A DNA stretch of 15,777 nt from Candidatus Woesearchaeota archaeon (GTDB lineage Archaea > Nanobdellota > Nanobdellia > SCGC-AAA011-G17 > GW2011-AR17), in NCBI GenBank assembly GCA_003694495.1, contig RFJO01000106.1:1-15777 (forward strand). The letters run 5' to 3'. The notes below the pieces were generated by a model that was not told the DNA's origin, did no database searches, and saw only the letters and a program-made list of their open reading frames with translations. The translations under genes and the position numbers were made by a program. Positions 8,070 through 14,982 of the stretch are shown here, in pieces (position 1 is the stretch's first letter; every line of letters begins with the position of its first letter).

Positions 8070-8950
8070 TTTGTAGACTCAACCCTTTCCCAGCCGTCGT
8101 TGTACGACTTGCCTTTGATTTTTTCTTCATAATATAACATTACCCACATTAATAACCTTGCAGGAAACAGTTCTAGTGTCCATACGAACTCTTTAAAATT
8201 TTTAGGATAAGACCAAACCCATTTTAAACCTTTCAAAGCTTCGTTTTTGAAAGATTTCATTTTGGGAAATTCCGGAGCGTAATAAGTTAACTTTGAGTGC
8301 GCACCGGCTGTCCTTTTCCTTTGCTTAAGCCAATCACTAAAATGTTCAGGATTTTTAACGTAAACATAAGCATCTTTTGCGTATGCTATAGAATACCCCT
8401 TCTTCCAAATCATGTAAGGAATTATTGAATCTTCTGCAACGTCTAAAGGGATCTTCTTAATTAAACCATTCTTAAATCCAAACAAATAACCAGAACATTC
8501 AAGGAAGTTGTTTGATTCAAACCTCTCTTTCCTTGCAAGGTGCGCGCCATAGGCTAATAAATGGCTCCAATAACCTAGCTTGGTTGAACGCGGAGATGAC
8601 GATAACACGTGGCCGCAAACACAGCCAACGTTCTTGTCTCTTAAATATTTAAGCATATGGTTAACTGCACCATCGCCAAGATAAACGTCGCCGTCAGTGA
8701 AAAGCCAGTAATCACCAGTAAGCTCTTTGAATAATAAATTAAGCGCATAACTTTTACCTTTGCCAGGGTCGTGGAAGTGTTTTACCCATTTATATTTCTT
8801 TGAATAATCTAAAACAATGTCCCTTGTTTCTTTGTCAGGACATGCAACAATTAACTCATATTCTTCGTCTATGTCCTGGGTTAAAATCGCATCCATGGCC
8901 CGGCCGATTGTCTTGGGTTCCTTAAATGCAGTGATAACTATAGATAACAT
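8066..8950 (-). CDS. Family 2 (GT-A) glycosyltransferase
   Basis: 294 residues. The N-terminal GT-A fold is clear: LSIVITAFKEPKTIGRAMDA (residues 2-21), the nucleotide-binding strand, then FTDGDVYL with the D86-x-D88 metal/nucleotide-sugar motif. An AEDSIIPYMIWKKG segment supplies the usual ED acceptor-site acid, and QRKRTAG resembles the Q-x-x-R-W motif of GT2 enzymes. The C-terminal 40 residues contain an amphipathic stretch (LFPARLLMWVMLYYEE) that may touch the membrane, but I see no definite transmembrane helices. It should transfer a sugar from a nucleotide donor; its place just downstream of the GDP-heptose operon makes GDP-heptose or a deoxy derivative a candidate donor (inference). 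TATA-like CTTATAAATT at 8980-8971 lies 21-30 nt before the ATG with no ribosome binding site, so it may start a leaderless transcript. Confidence 0.9.
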   Translation of the reverse strand: MLSIVITAFKEPKTIGRAMDAILTQDIDEEYELIVACPDKETRDIVLDYSKKYKWVKHFHDPGKGKSYALNLLFKELTGDYWLFTDGDVYLGDGAVNHMLKYLRDKNVGCVCGHVLSSSPRSTKLGYWSHLLAYGAHLARKERFESNNFLECSGYLFGFKNGLIKKIPLDVAEDSIIPYMIWKKGYSIAYAKDAYVYVKNPEHFSDWLKQRKRTAGAHSKLTYYAPEFPKMKSFKNEALKGLKWVWSYPKNFKEFVWTLELFPARLLMWVMLYYEEKIKGKSYNDGWERVESTK

Positions 8951-8964
8951 AAATTTGATTTTGG

Positions 8965-8982
8965 ATACATAATTTATAAGGT
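8965..8982 (-). promoter_or_regulatory. TATA-like box before the glycosyltransferase gene
   Basis: CTTATAAATT (8980-8971) lies 21-30 nt upstream of the ATG at 8950, in the 44-bp gap after the heptose fusion gene. No ribosome binding site precedes the ATG. This fits an internal promoter giving a leaderless mRNA and would let the glycosyltransferase be expressed apart from the heptose operon. Confidence 0.4.
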
Positions 8983-8994
8983 TTATGGATGTGC

Positions 8995-11331
8995 TTAAAG
9001 TTCATCCCACGACTTTGTTGATAACTGTTCTTCAACCCATTTTATCCGGTCGAATGTGCCCATATCTTTTAAAAACTCATCAGTGTTATAAGCATAAACA
9101 CCTAGGCCGTTGTTTACAAGGAACGGCAATAGTTCTTTCTCAAGAGAAAATTTAGTTAACGGAATATACTTCAATACCTCTGAAGAAAAAATGTGCAACC
9201 CGCTGTTGCCCAAGTTTGTCGGCACTTCTGAAGCGTGAGGCTTGTTCCAAAACTTAACAACTTCATTTTTTTCATTAACCTCAATCAAGTCAGAATCCTC
9301 AGGGTGAGAGGATGGGTGGACAACTATAGTGGCCAAAGCGTTGTTACGTTTGTGAAAAGTGTAAAGCTTGTCCAAGTCAACATTGCACATAATGTCACCA
9401 TGCAGGACAATAAAGTCTGAGTTGCCAATTAACTCTGATGCTAGCTTTAACGGACCGGCAGTGCCAAGCTTTTCTTTTTCAACAGAATAATTAATGTTTA
9501 CGCCAAACCTTGAACCGTCGCCAAAATGGTCTTCAATAGCTTTGGACAAATAACCAGTGCAAATGATTATGTCTGTAATGTTGTGCTTCTTTGCCCACTC
9601 AATCTGGTACTCAAGCATAGGCTTGCCCTTAATCGGTAACATCGGCTTTGGTACATCATATGTAAGAGGTTGAAGACGTACGCCTTTGCCACCAGCCATT
9701 AAAACCAGTTTTAATTTCCTTTTCTTCGGTCGCTCAAACTTAAACGGCAACATTGTCGCGCCTTTCTGTTTTAACGCGTTGATTACGCTTTCCTTACTAC
9801 CATCAGAACAATAAAAAAAGGCTACCCCGCCTGCACCTGCGCCAGAAATGCGGCCGCCTAAGGCACCATTAGATAACGCAGTGTGGTAAACCTCTTCAAC
9901 ATAATCGGTCGTAATCTTAGAGCTAAGCTTCTTTTTAAGTTCAAAGTCTTTATGTAACAATCTTCCAAACCTTTCAAGATCGTTGGATAATAAAGAGTCT
10001 TTAAGTTCTATTGTATTTTTTATTTTTTCTTCAAGCAACTTTTTTACTTCTTCAGGGCTATTAACAACCATCTTTGCCTGATCATTATGAATGCTGCTGC
10101 CAGAAAATTTGCGGGGTTCTAAAAAGAATAAAACTAAATTTTGCTCAAGATTGTCGTAAACTTCATTTGATAAAGGTAAATTGTTAACCTTAACGCCGTT
10201 AAAAGAGAATTCCATGAAATTTATGCCGTTACGGTAGGCTGCAGACCACTGGTCCTGGTATCCACCTTTAACGCCCATGTCATTCCTTTCAATTTCATAG
10301 GCAATTTTTGCAACTTCCTCTGCAGTATAGGGCTTTCCTTCAAGCTTAAAGAAAGATTCTATCATTGAAACAATTAAAGATGACGATCCACCCATGCCGC
10401 TAGTCATTGGCACGTTGGTTTCAATAAGGATTACGCCTTTAAAGTCTGGCTTAACCTTAGATATAGTGGACTTAAATATGTCAAGCTTGCCGCCGTCAAG
10501 AGTAAGGTTGGTTATTTCATAACTTGAGGATTCTTTGTCTTGAAGGTTTTTTATGTTTACTATGATATTATCAGTTTTTTCTTCAAACAACGAACATTTA
10601 TAATAATGAGAATCAAGCGTGGCGTTCACAACGCAACCTTTGCCAACCGCCCTTATATATTCATCAGTGTCGCCGCCGTTGGCAAAACTAATCCTTACAG
10701 GGACCTTTGTTGATACATTTGAGCCCTCATTATAACTTAAGTTAACATTTTTTTCTTGGAAAAGCTCTTTCTCAACCAAACTGCAAACTATGTGGCCAAT
10801 AGTAATGTGGGCTTCCTGTATGCGCGCGGTGTCTTCCGAATTGATGTTTATCACTAAATCACAACCAAGGTCTTTTATCTTGCCGCCGCCTTTGCCAACC
10901 AATGCAACAGTCTTTGAACCATTCTTCATAGCCTGTTTTAAACCTCTTATAACATTCTCTGAGTTGCCAGAGGTGCTTATGCCTAATACAACATCCTCTG
11001 GCTTGGATAAAGATTCAAGCTGTTTTGAAAATAAGTTATCATATCCTATATCATTGCCGATAGCAGTTAAAACTGATGTGTTAACTGTTAAAGCTATCGC
11101 ATCCAGCATTGGACGTTTAGTGTCGTAAAGATAATTTACAAGTTCTGCAACAATGTGCTGGGCATCTGCTGCGCTGCCGCCGTTGCCAAAAGCGATAAGC
11201 CTGCCGTTGTTTCTATACGCATCAACTAGCATCTGAGCAAACCTCGCAATTAAACTGACTTTTGATTCTAACAAATTCTTTTTTACCATGATGCTTTCGT
11301 TCAACTCTAACTTAATCCTTTCCTCCATCAT
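8995..11331 (-). CDS. gmhA/hddA/hddC: Trifunctional GmhA-HddA-HddC fusion (GDP-heptose synthesis)
   Basis: About 778 residues with three enzyme domains. Residues 1-200 are a SIS-fold GmhA, sedoheptulose-7-phosphate isomerase: GNGGSAADAQH with H59 and E63, and EDTARIQEAH with Q172 and H180, matching the zinc-ligand pattern of bacterial GmhA. Residues about 210-535 are a GHMP kinase of the HddA type: VPVRISFANGGDTDEY, the phosphate-binding loop SGMGGSSS (311-318), E348 and GGYQDQ with D360, and GGRISGAGAGG near 494. Residues about 539-778 are a nucleotidyltransferase like HddC: LVLMAGGKGVRLQPLT (G547-L553), VPKPMLPIKGKP, LGTAGPL and LHGDI. Together they cover isomerisation, 7-phosphate phosphorylation at C1, and GDP transfer; the missing phosphatase step is the first gene of this operon. 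I chose ATG 11331 (ATGA overlap, GGAGGT 7 nt upstream) over a TTG at 11346. Confidence 0.93.
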   Translation of the reverse strand: MMEERIKLELNESIMVKKNLLESKVSLIARFAQMLVDAYRNNGRLIAFGNGGSAADAQHIVAELVNYLYDTKRPMLDAIALTVNTSVLTAIGNDIGYDNLFSKQLESLSKPEDVVLGISTSGNSENVIRGLKQAMKNGSKTVALVGKGGGKIKDLGCDLVININSEDTARIQEAHITIGHIVCSLVEKELFQEKNVNLSYNEGSNVSTKVPVRISFANGGDTDEYIRAVGKGCVVNATLDSHYYKCSLFEEKTDNIIVNIKNLQDKESSSYEITNLTLDGGKLDIFKSTISKVKPDFKGVILIETNVPMTSGMGGSSSLIVSMIESFFKLEGKPYTAEEVAKIAYEIERNDMGVKGGYQDQWSAAYRNGINFMEFSFNGVKVNNLPLSNEVYDNLEQNLVLFFLEPRKFSGSSIHNDQAKMVVNSPEEVKKLLEEKIKNTIELKDSLLSNDLERFGRLLHKDFELKKKLSSKITTDYVEEVYHTALSNGALGGRISGAGAGGVAFFYCSDGSKESVINALKQKGATMLPFKFERPKKRKLKLVLMAGGKGVRLQPLTYDVPKPMLPIKGKPMLEYQIEWAKKHNITDIIICTGYLSKAIEDHFGDGSRFGVNINYSVEKEKLGTAGPLKLASELIGNSDFIVLHGDIMCNVDLDKLYTFHKRNNALATIVVHPSSHPEDSDLIEVNEKNEVVKFWNKPHASEVPTNLGNSGLHIFSSEVLKYIPLTKFSLEKELLPFLVNNGLGVYAYNTDEFLKDMGTFDRIKWVEEQLSTKSWDEL

Positions 11332-12266
11332 AACACAGACCTCCAATAATCTAACATGTCTTGTATGGTTTGCTCAATAGGAATATCTTGCGACCAGCCA
11401 GTGTCTTTGATAAGCTTGCTTGAATCGCCAATAATTATCGGCTCATCCGTTGGCCTTAACAGTTTGGGGTCTTGCACTATCTTGGGTTTAACACTAATTT
11501 TAGATAGTATAATATCCAAAATGTCTGAAATCAAGTACGCCTTTGAACCACTTAAATTGTAAACGTCACCAAAATTGCCTTTCTGTGTGAGAAGCCAAAA
11601 GGCTTTTATTATATCCCTTACGTCAGTTATCGCACGCCTGGTGTTAAGGTTGCCAACCTTTATCACATCTGTCATGCCTTTCTCTGCCATAACCGCCTGT
11701 TTTGTAAAGTCAGAACATACATCGTTAACTTTCCTTGGACCAGTTGTGTTAAAAATCCTTGCACGTAAACTTCTTATACCAAAGTTTTTGTGATACTGGT
11801 AAGCAATCAAATCTGTGGCAACCTTTGAAACACCGTACGGGTGCAATGGGAGCAATGAATGAGTTTCTTTCACTGGAACTTCATCCTCAGTTACAAGACC
11901 GTACTCTGCAGATGAACATGCCGCAAGAATTATCGGGTTGATTTTTAATGATTTTACTGATTCAAATATGTTTAATGTACCTTCAATGTTTGTCTGGACA
12001 GTATAAATCGGATCATCCCATGAAACTGTCGGGTAACTTTGAGCGCCTAAGTGGAAAATTATGTCAGGGTTGAATTCTGCAATAATAGAACGGACTTTCT
12101 CTTTATCCCTTAAATCGCATTCTTTAATCTCTATCTTACTTTTCAAAGATTCAATTTCTGTTGTAGGGTTGTAATAAGTGCCAAAAACCTTAACGCCTTT
12201 TGATAGAAGCAAATCTACCAAATGCGGACCCATAAAACCGCCAACGCCTGTAATGTACGCTTTCAT
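11328..12266 (-). CDS. NAD(P)-dependent SDR, GDP-mannose 4,6-dehydratase/reductase-like (second copy)
   Basis: About 312 residues, an extended short-chain dehydrogenase. The Rossmann loop ITGVGGFMGPHL opens the protein; AQSYPTVSWDDP follows. The catalytic set is S118 and E121 in CSSAEYG, and Y144-x3-K148 in HPYGVSK. The later blocks RRAITDVRDIIKAFWLL and LLRPTDEPIIIGDSSKL are typical of GDP-mannose 4,6-dehydratase and GDP-4-keto-6-deoxymannose reductase (RMD) relatives. The S-x-x-E-Y-G form is closer to RMD than to the T-S-E dehydratase motif as I recall them. It is clearly a paralogue of its upstream neighbour. In this operon it probably acts on a GDP-heptose intermediate. The start ATG 12266 has GGAGGT 7 nt upstream and an ATGA overlap, preferred over GTG at 12281. 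Confidence 0.88.
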   Translation of the reverse strand: MKAYITGVGGFMGPHLVDLLLSKGVKVFGTYYNPTTEIESLKSKIEIKECDLRDKEKVRSIIAEFNPDIIFHLGAQSYPTVSWDDPIYTVQTNIEGTLNIFESVKSLKINPIILAACSSAEYGLVTEDEVPVKETHSLLPLHPYGVSKVATDLIAYQYHKNFGIRSLRARIFNTTGPRKVNDVCSDFTKQAVMAEKGMTDVIKVGNLNTRRAITDVRDIIKAFWLLTQKGNFGDVYNLSGSKAYLISDILDIILSKISVKPKIVQDPKLLRPTDEPIIIGDSSKLIKDTGWSQDIPIEQTIQDMLDYWRSVL

Positions 12267-13192
12267 AATTTCAACCTCCACTCGCTTACCATGTCTTTTA
12301 ACGTTGTATCGATATCATACTTCGGCTCCCAGCCAGTGTGCTGACGGAGCTTAGTTGTATCGCCTATAATGATCTTTTCATCTGCCGGACGTAACAATGA
12401 CGGGTCTTGCCGTATCTGAGGATTAATTCCGGTTATTGCTAAAACTTTGTTTAGGATTTCTCTTATACTATAAGCATTTGGAGCACAAATGTTGTATGTT
12501 TCACCAACCTTGCCTTTCTCAACCAACAACCAAATTGCGTTTATAACGTCTCTTACATCAGTTATTGCACGCTTGCTCTCCAAGTTGCCAACATTTAAAA
12601 CTGGCTCGTGCAAGCCTTTCTCAATCATGACGGCGCGTTTGACGAAGTCTGAACAAACTCCATTTGCACGATAGGCACCTGTTGCGTTGAAAAGACGTAA
12701 AACGATTGACCTAATGTTAAAGTTCTTATAATATTGATAAGACAACAAACTTTGAATAACTTTTGACAAACCATAGGGGTTTATGGGCATTAAACTGTGG
12801 TCTTCTTTAACCGGGTACTCTTCAGGTTCCAAGTCGCCATACTCTGCAGCAGAACACGGTACAAAAACTAATGGATCAAGATTAAGATCTTTAATTGATT
12901 CGTACAAGTTTATAATGCCTTCAATGTTAACCTTCATTGTCGTGTTAGGCTCCTGCCAAGATTTTTCCGGCCAACTTTGCGCAGCTAAATGGAATATTAA
13001 TTCTGGATTAAAAGACGACAAGATTTCTTTAACCTCAACTTTGTTTGTAATGTCACACTTTACAATGTCAACGCCATTTATCCCCTGTTTGCCAGAATAA
13101 CTTGTGCCTAATACCTTGCATCCTTTACCCAACAAAAACATGCTAAGATGCTTGCCGATAAAACCTGTAGCGCCAGTGATCAGTACCCTCAT
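12263..13192 (-). CDS. NAD(P)-dependent SDR, GDP-mannose 4,6-dehydratase/reductase-like (first copy)
   Basis: 309 residues. The nucleotide-binding loop ITGATGFIGKH starts at residue 5. AAQSWPEKSWQEP, VPCSAAEYGD with S114 and E117, and NPYGLSK with Y140 and K144 form the active site. The C-terminal half has LRLFNATGAYRANG, KRAITDVRDVINAIWLL and LLRPADEKIIIGDTTKL, blocks shared with GMD and RMD enzymes. By analogy with bacterial GDP-6-deoxy-heptose pathways, one SDR would do the 4,6-dehydration and the other the C4 reduction; which does which cannot be decided here. The two copies align along their whole length without large gaps, so they look like a tandem duplication. The start is ATG 13192 with GGAGGT 6 nt upstream, and it overlaps the kinase stop as ATGA. 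Confidence 0.88.
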   Translation of the reverse strand: MRVLITGATGFIGKHLSMFLLGKGCKVLGTSYSGKQGINGVDIVKCDITNKVEVKEILSSFNPELIFHLAAQSWPEKSWQEPNTTMKVNIEGIINLYESIKDLNLDPLVFVPCSAAEYGDLEPEEYPVKEDHSLMPINPYGLSKVIQSLLSYQYYKNFNIRSIVLRLFNATGAYRANGVCSDFVKRAVMIEKGLHEPVLNVGNLESKRAITDVRDVINAIWLLVEKGKVGETYNICAPNAYSIREILNKVLAITGINPQIRQDPSLLRPADEKIIIGDTTKLRQHTGWEPKYDIDTTLKDMVSEWRLKL

Positions 13193-14208
13193 GAGTTAAC
13201 CTCCCATGTTTCCAAGCCGTTATCCGTAAAACTAAAATCAATTATACCAATGCCAGCTTCCTGCAACCTTGATGCAACTTGCTGCTCCTTGTTTGACTCG
13301 CAATAAAACAACATATGGCCACCGGCGCCTGCCCCGATTACTCTGCCACCTAAAGCGCCGAACTTTCTTGCCATCTTATAAATATCCTCAATTTGTTGGT
13401 TTGTTATAAGAGGGTTAAGTTTTTTCTTTAACTCAAACGCCTCGCCTAATTTTTCGCCAAAACAATTTAAATCATTTCTAACCAAAGAACATTTCATTTC
13501 AATAGCGATATCCCTTAATTTGTATAAAATTAAAAGTTTCTCTCTATCTGAGTAAGTCTTTTGCTGCTCGGTTAATAAATTTGTCACATTGTCTAAAGAA
13601 GGACGTTTGCCAACGTAAGCCAAAATTAAATTTTTTTCAAGCTCAAGCAATGTTGAACGTTTAAGTTTTAAGTTGTGAACTCTTGTGTAATCCTTATTAA
13701 ACTCTAAAAAGTTTATACCACCGAATACAGAAGAATACTGGCATTGCTTGCCGCCAGGAATAGAGTTGTTTAAGTTGTTTATCCTATAAGCATACTCTGC
13801 AATCTCGTAGTTGTTCATACCTTTCTCATATTTCAAATGATTAAACAAACCTATCACAGATACAGCAACAGTTGCACCTGAACCTAACCCTGTGTTGGGT
13901 GGTATGTCTGAACGAAGAAACAAATCTACACCGTATCTTAATTTTAAGCTTGAAATAATTTCTTTTACTAACTTAACATCATCATCAAATTTCTTGCCAT
14001 CATCAACATCATTAAACAATTTAGAAGACTTAAACTCAGAAGCAATTATCCTTAAATCAGTTGTATGTTTGGGCTTAAGAGTACCATAAACATATTTGTT
14101 TATTGTAGCGTTCAAAACGTAACCAGTATCGTTCTCAAAAAATTTGGGAAGATCTGTGCCACCGCCACCAAACTCTACCCTTACCGGTGCTCTTGAACGG
14201 ATTATCAT
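13189..14208 (-). CDS. HddA-like GHMP kinase with altered active-site residues
   Basis: 339 residues, the usual length for D-glycero-D-manno-heptose-7-phosphate kinase. Motif 1 is APVRVEFGGGGTDLP (7-21), the phosphate loop is GLGSGAT (107-113), and motif 3 is GALGGRVIGAGAGGH in the last quarter, so the fold is intact. However, where the kinase domain of the fusion protein has E348 and D360 (IERND and GGYQDQ), the ungapped alignment here gives N144 and C156 (INNLN and GGKQCQ). The Asp is thought to be the catalytic base in GHMP kinases and the Glu a metal ligand, so this copy may be inactive, regulatory, or have another chemistry. It lies between GmhB and the first SDR with ATGA overlaps on both sides. 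A heptose or related sugar phosphate remains the most likely ligand. Confidence 0.87.
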   Translation of the reverse strand: MIIRSRAPVRVEFGGGGTDLPKFFENDTGYVLNATINKYVYGTLKPKHTTDLRIIASEFKSSKLFNDVDDGKKFDDDVKLVKEIISSLKLRYGVDLFLRSDIPPNTGLGSGATVAVSVIGLFNHLKYEKGMNNYEIAEYAYRINNLNNSIPGGKQCQYSSVFGGINFLEFNKDYTRVHNLKLKRSTLLELEKNLILAYVGKRPSLDNVTNLLTEQQKTYSDREKLLILYKLRDIAIEMKCSLVRNDLNCFGEKLGEAFELKKKLNPLITNQQIEDIYKMARKFGALGGRVIGAGAGGHMLFYCESNKEQQVASRLQEAGIGIIDFSFTDNGLETWEVNS

Positions 14209-14747
14209 TTTAAACGCCTCTCAATGATTATGCCAACCGCATGTTTTAAATTTTGTGCAACTATGTCAGGGATGGCGTCCTTAAAACCATCATCGCAGCC
14301 ATAACCAGTTTTAACACCAATAGTGGTACAACCCGCTAAATTGCCAGCCTTAATGTCAGATGTCCTGTCACCAACCATATAACTTTTGCTTAAATCTATA
14401 TTATGAACCTTGCTTGCCTTAAATAATAACCCCGGACTAGGTTTGCGACATGAACAAGCTAACTTATACTCACCAACGCCATGAACTGGGTGGTGGGGAC
14501 AGTAATATAAACCGTCAACATGGGCAGAATGTTCTGAAAGCAGATTAAACAAATGCTCGTGCACTTTGTTTAGTTCTTCAACTGAACATAAACCTCTGCC
14601 GATAACTGGCTGGTTCGTAACTATAATGACAGGAATAGAAAGGTTATTCAACATAGAGATTGCTCTAGCAGATCCTGGAATTAATTTTAATTCTTCTGGC
14701 TTTGTAATTAACCCGACTTCTTCGTTAATTACACCATCCCTATCCAA
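14205..14747 (-). CDS. gmhB: D-glycero-D-manno-heptose 1,7-bisphosphate phosphatase (GmhB, HAD family)
   Basis: 180 residues from the TTG at 14747. HAD motif I is D2-R-D4-G, motif II is VTNQP with T44, K102 is motif III, and VGDRTSDI gives D127 and D131 as motif IV. The zinc loop C83-P-H85 ... C98-S-C100 is diagnostic of GmhB. The enzyme removes the 7-phosphate from heptose 1,7-bisphosphate, the step between the kinase and nucleotidyltransferase domains of the fusion gene. The start is odd. GGAG at 14759-14756 is 8 nt before TTG, but family members usually have a short strand before the first catalytic Asp, and the codons just upstream do encode KGAVFL in frame back to an ATA preceded by a TAA stop. 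Either the protein starts at TTG without that strand, or it uses an ATA start. It is the first gene of the five-gene heptose operon. Confidence 0.88.
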   Translation of the reverse strand: MDRDGVINEEVGLITKPEELKLIPGSARAISMLNNLSIPVIIVTNQPVIGRGLCSVEELNKVHEHLFNLLSEHSAHVDGLYYCPHHPVHGVGEYKLACSCRKPSPGLLFKASKVHNIDLSKSYMVGDRTSDIKAGNLAGCTTIGVKTGYGCDDGFKDAIPDIVAQNLKHAVGIIIERRLK

Positions 14748-14805
14748 AAAAACTGCTCCTTTTATTTAAACCACCCTTGTTTATAACAATAAACCATCCC
14801 CCAAT

Positions 14806-14927
14806 ATACTCAAAGAGAACATTGACCTCCTTTTTTGCATATCACTCACATTTTTTATAAAAGAGAAACATGAGCCACATACACAGGGAGGTGTTTTATG
14901 GACTGTGACCTGTTTCTCTTTGAGTAT
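14806..14927. repeat. 14-bp perfect inverted repeat with a third partial copy
   Basis: ATACTCAAAGAGAA at 14806-14819 is exactly complementary to TTCTCTTTGAGTAT at 14914-14927. An 11-nt element AAAGAGAAACA at 14860-14870 is also exactly complementary to TGTTTCTCTTT at 14911-14921. ACCTCC (14825-14830) and GGAGGT (14887-14892) form a second, inner complementary pair. The element could be an operator set for a DNA-binding protein or alternative helices in a leader RNA. Confidence 0.75.
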
Positions 14928-14957
14928 GAAGTTTTCATACCATTAACTTGTTTATAA
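14898..14957 (+). CDS. Possible 19-residue microprotein inside the inverted-repeat region
   Basis: The frame is ATG at 14898 to TAA at 14957, encoding MDCDLFLFEYEVFIPLTCL. GGAGGT at 14887-14892 sits 5 nt before the ATG, and the TATA-like TTTTATAAAA near 14856 is about 30 nt upstream of that. So it has all the parts of an expressed gene, oriented opposite to the flanking genes. The peptide is acidic and hydrophobic with two cysteines. Because the second half of the frame lies within a repeat arm, the match may be by chance. No homologue is known to me. Confidence 0.2.
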   Translation: MDCDLFLFEYEVFIPLTCL

Positions 14958-14982
14958 AACTTATGGTCTTCTAATATAGAAT

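Larger units (their letters stand above)
14748..14982 (-). promoter_or_regulatory. Leader and control region of the heptose operon
   Basis: This 235-bp gap lies between two minus-strand genes. Two minus-strand TATA-like boxes are present: TTTTATAAAC (14960-14951), which would start transcription near 14930, and TTTTATAAAA (about 14865-14856), which would start it near 14835. From the first site the leader to GmhB would be about 180 nt. It carries the inverted repeats described separately, and a small hairpin TATGAA-GTT-TTCATA at 14925-14939. I see no tRNA-like or C/D-box structure. Confidence 0.5.

Noticed and set aside
14781..14822. 13-codon leader frame on the minus strand before GmhB
   Set aside because: GGAGGT is only 2 nt before its ATG, too close for normal initiation, and the peptide shows no runs of regulatory codons.
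14831..14856. T-runs as intrinsic terminators on the plus strand
   Set aside because: No plus-strand gene ends upstream. On the minus strand, which carries the flanking genes, they read as A-runs.
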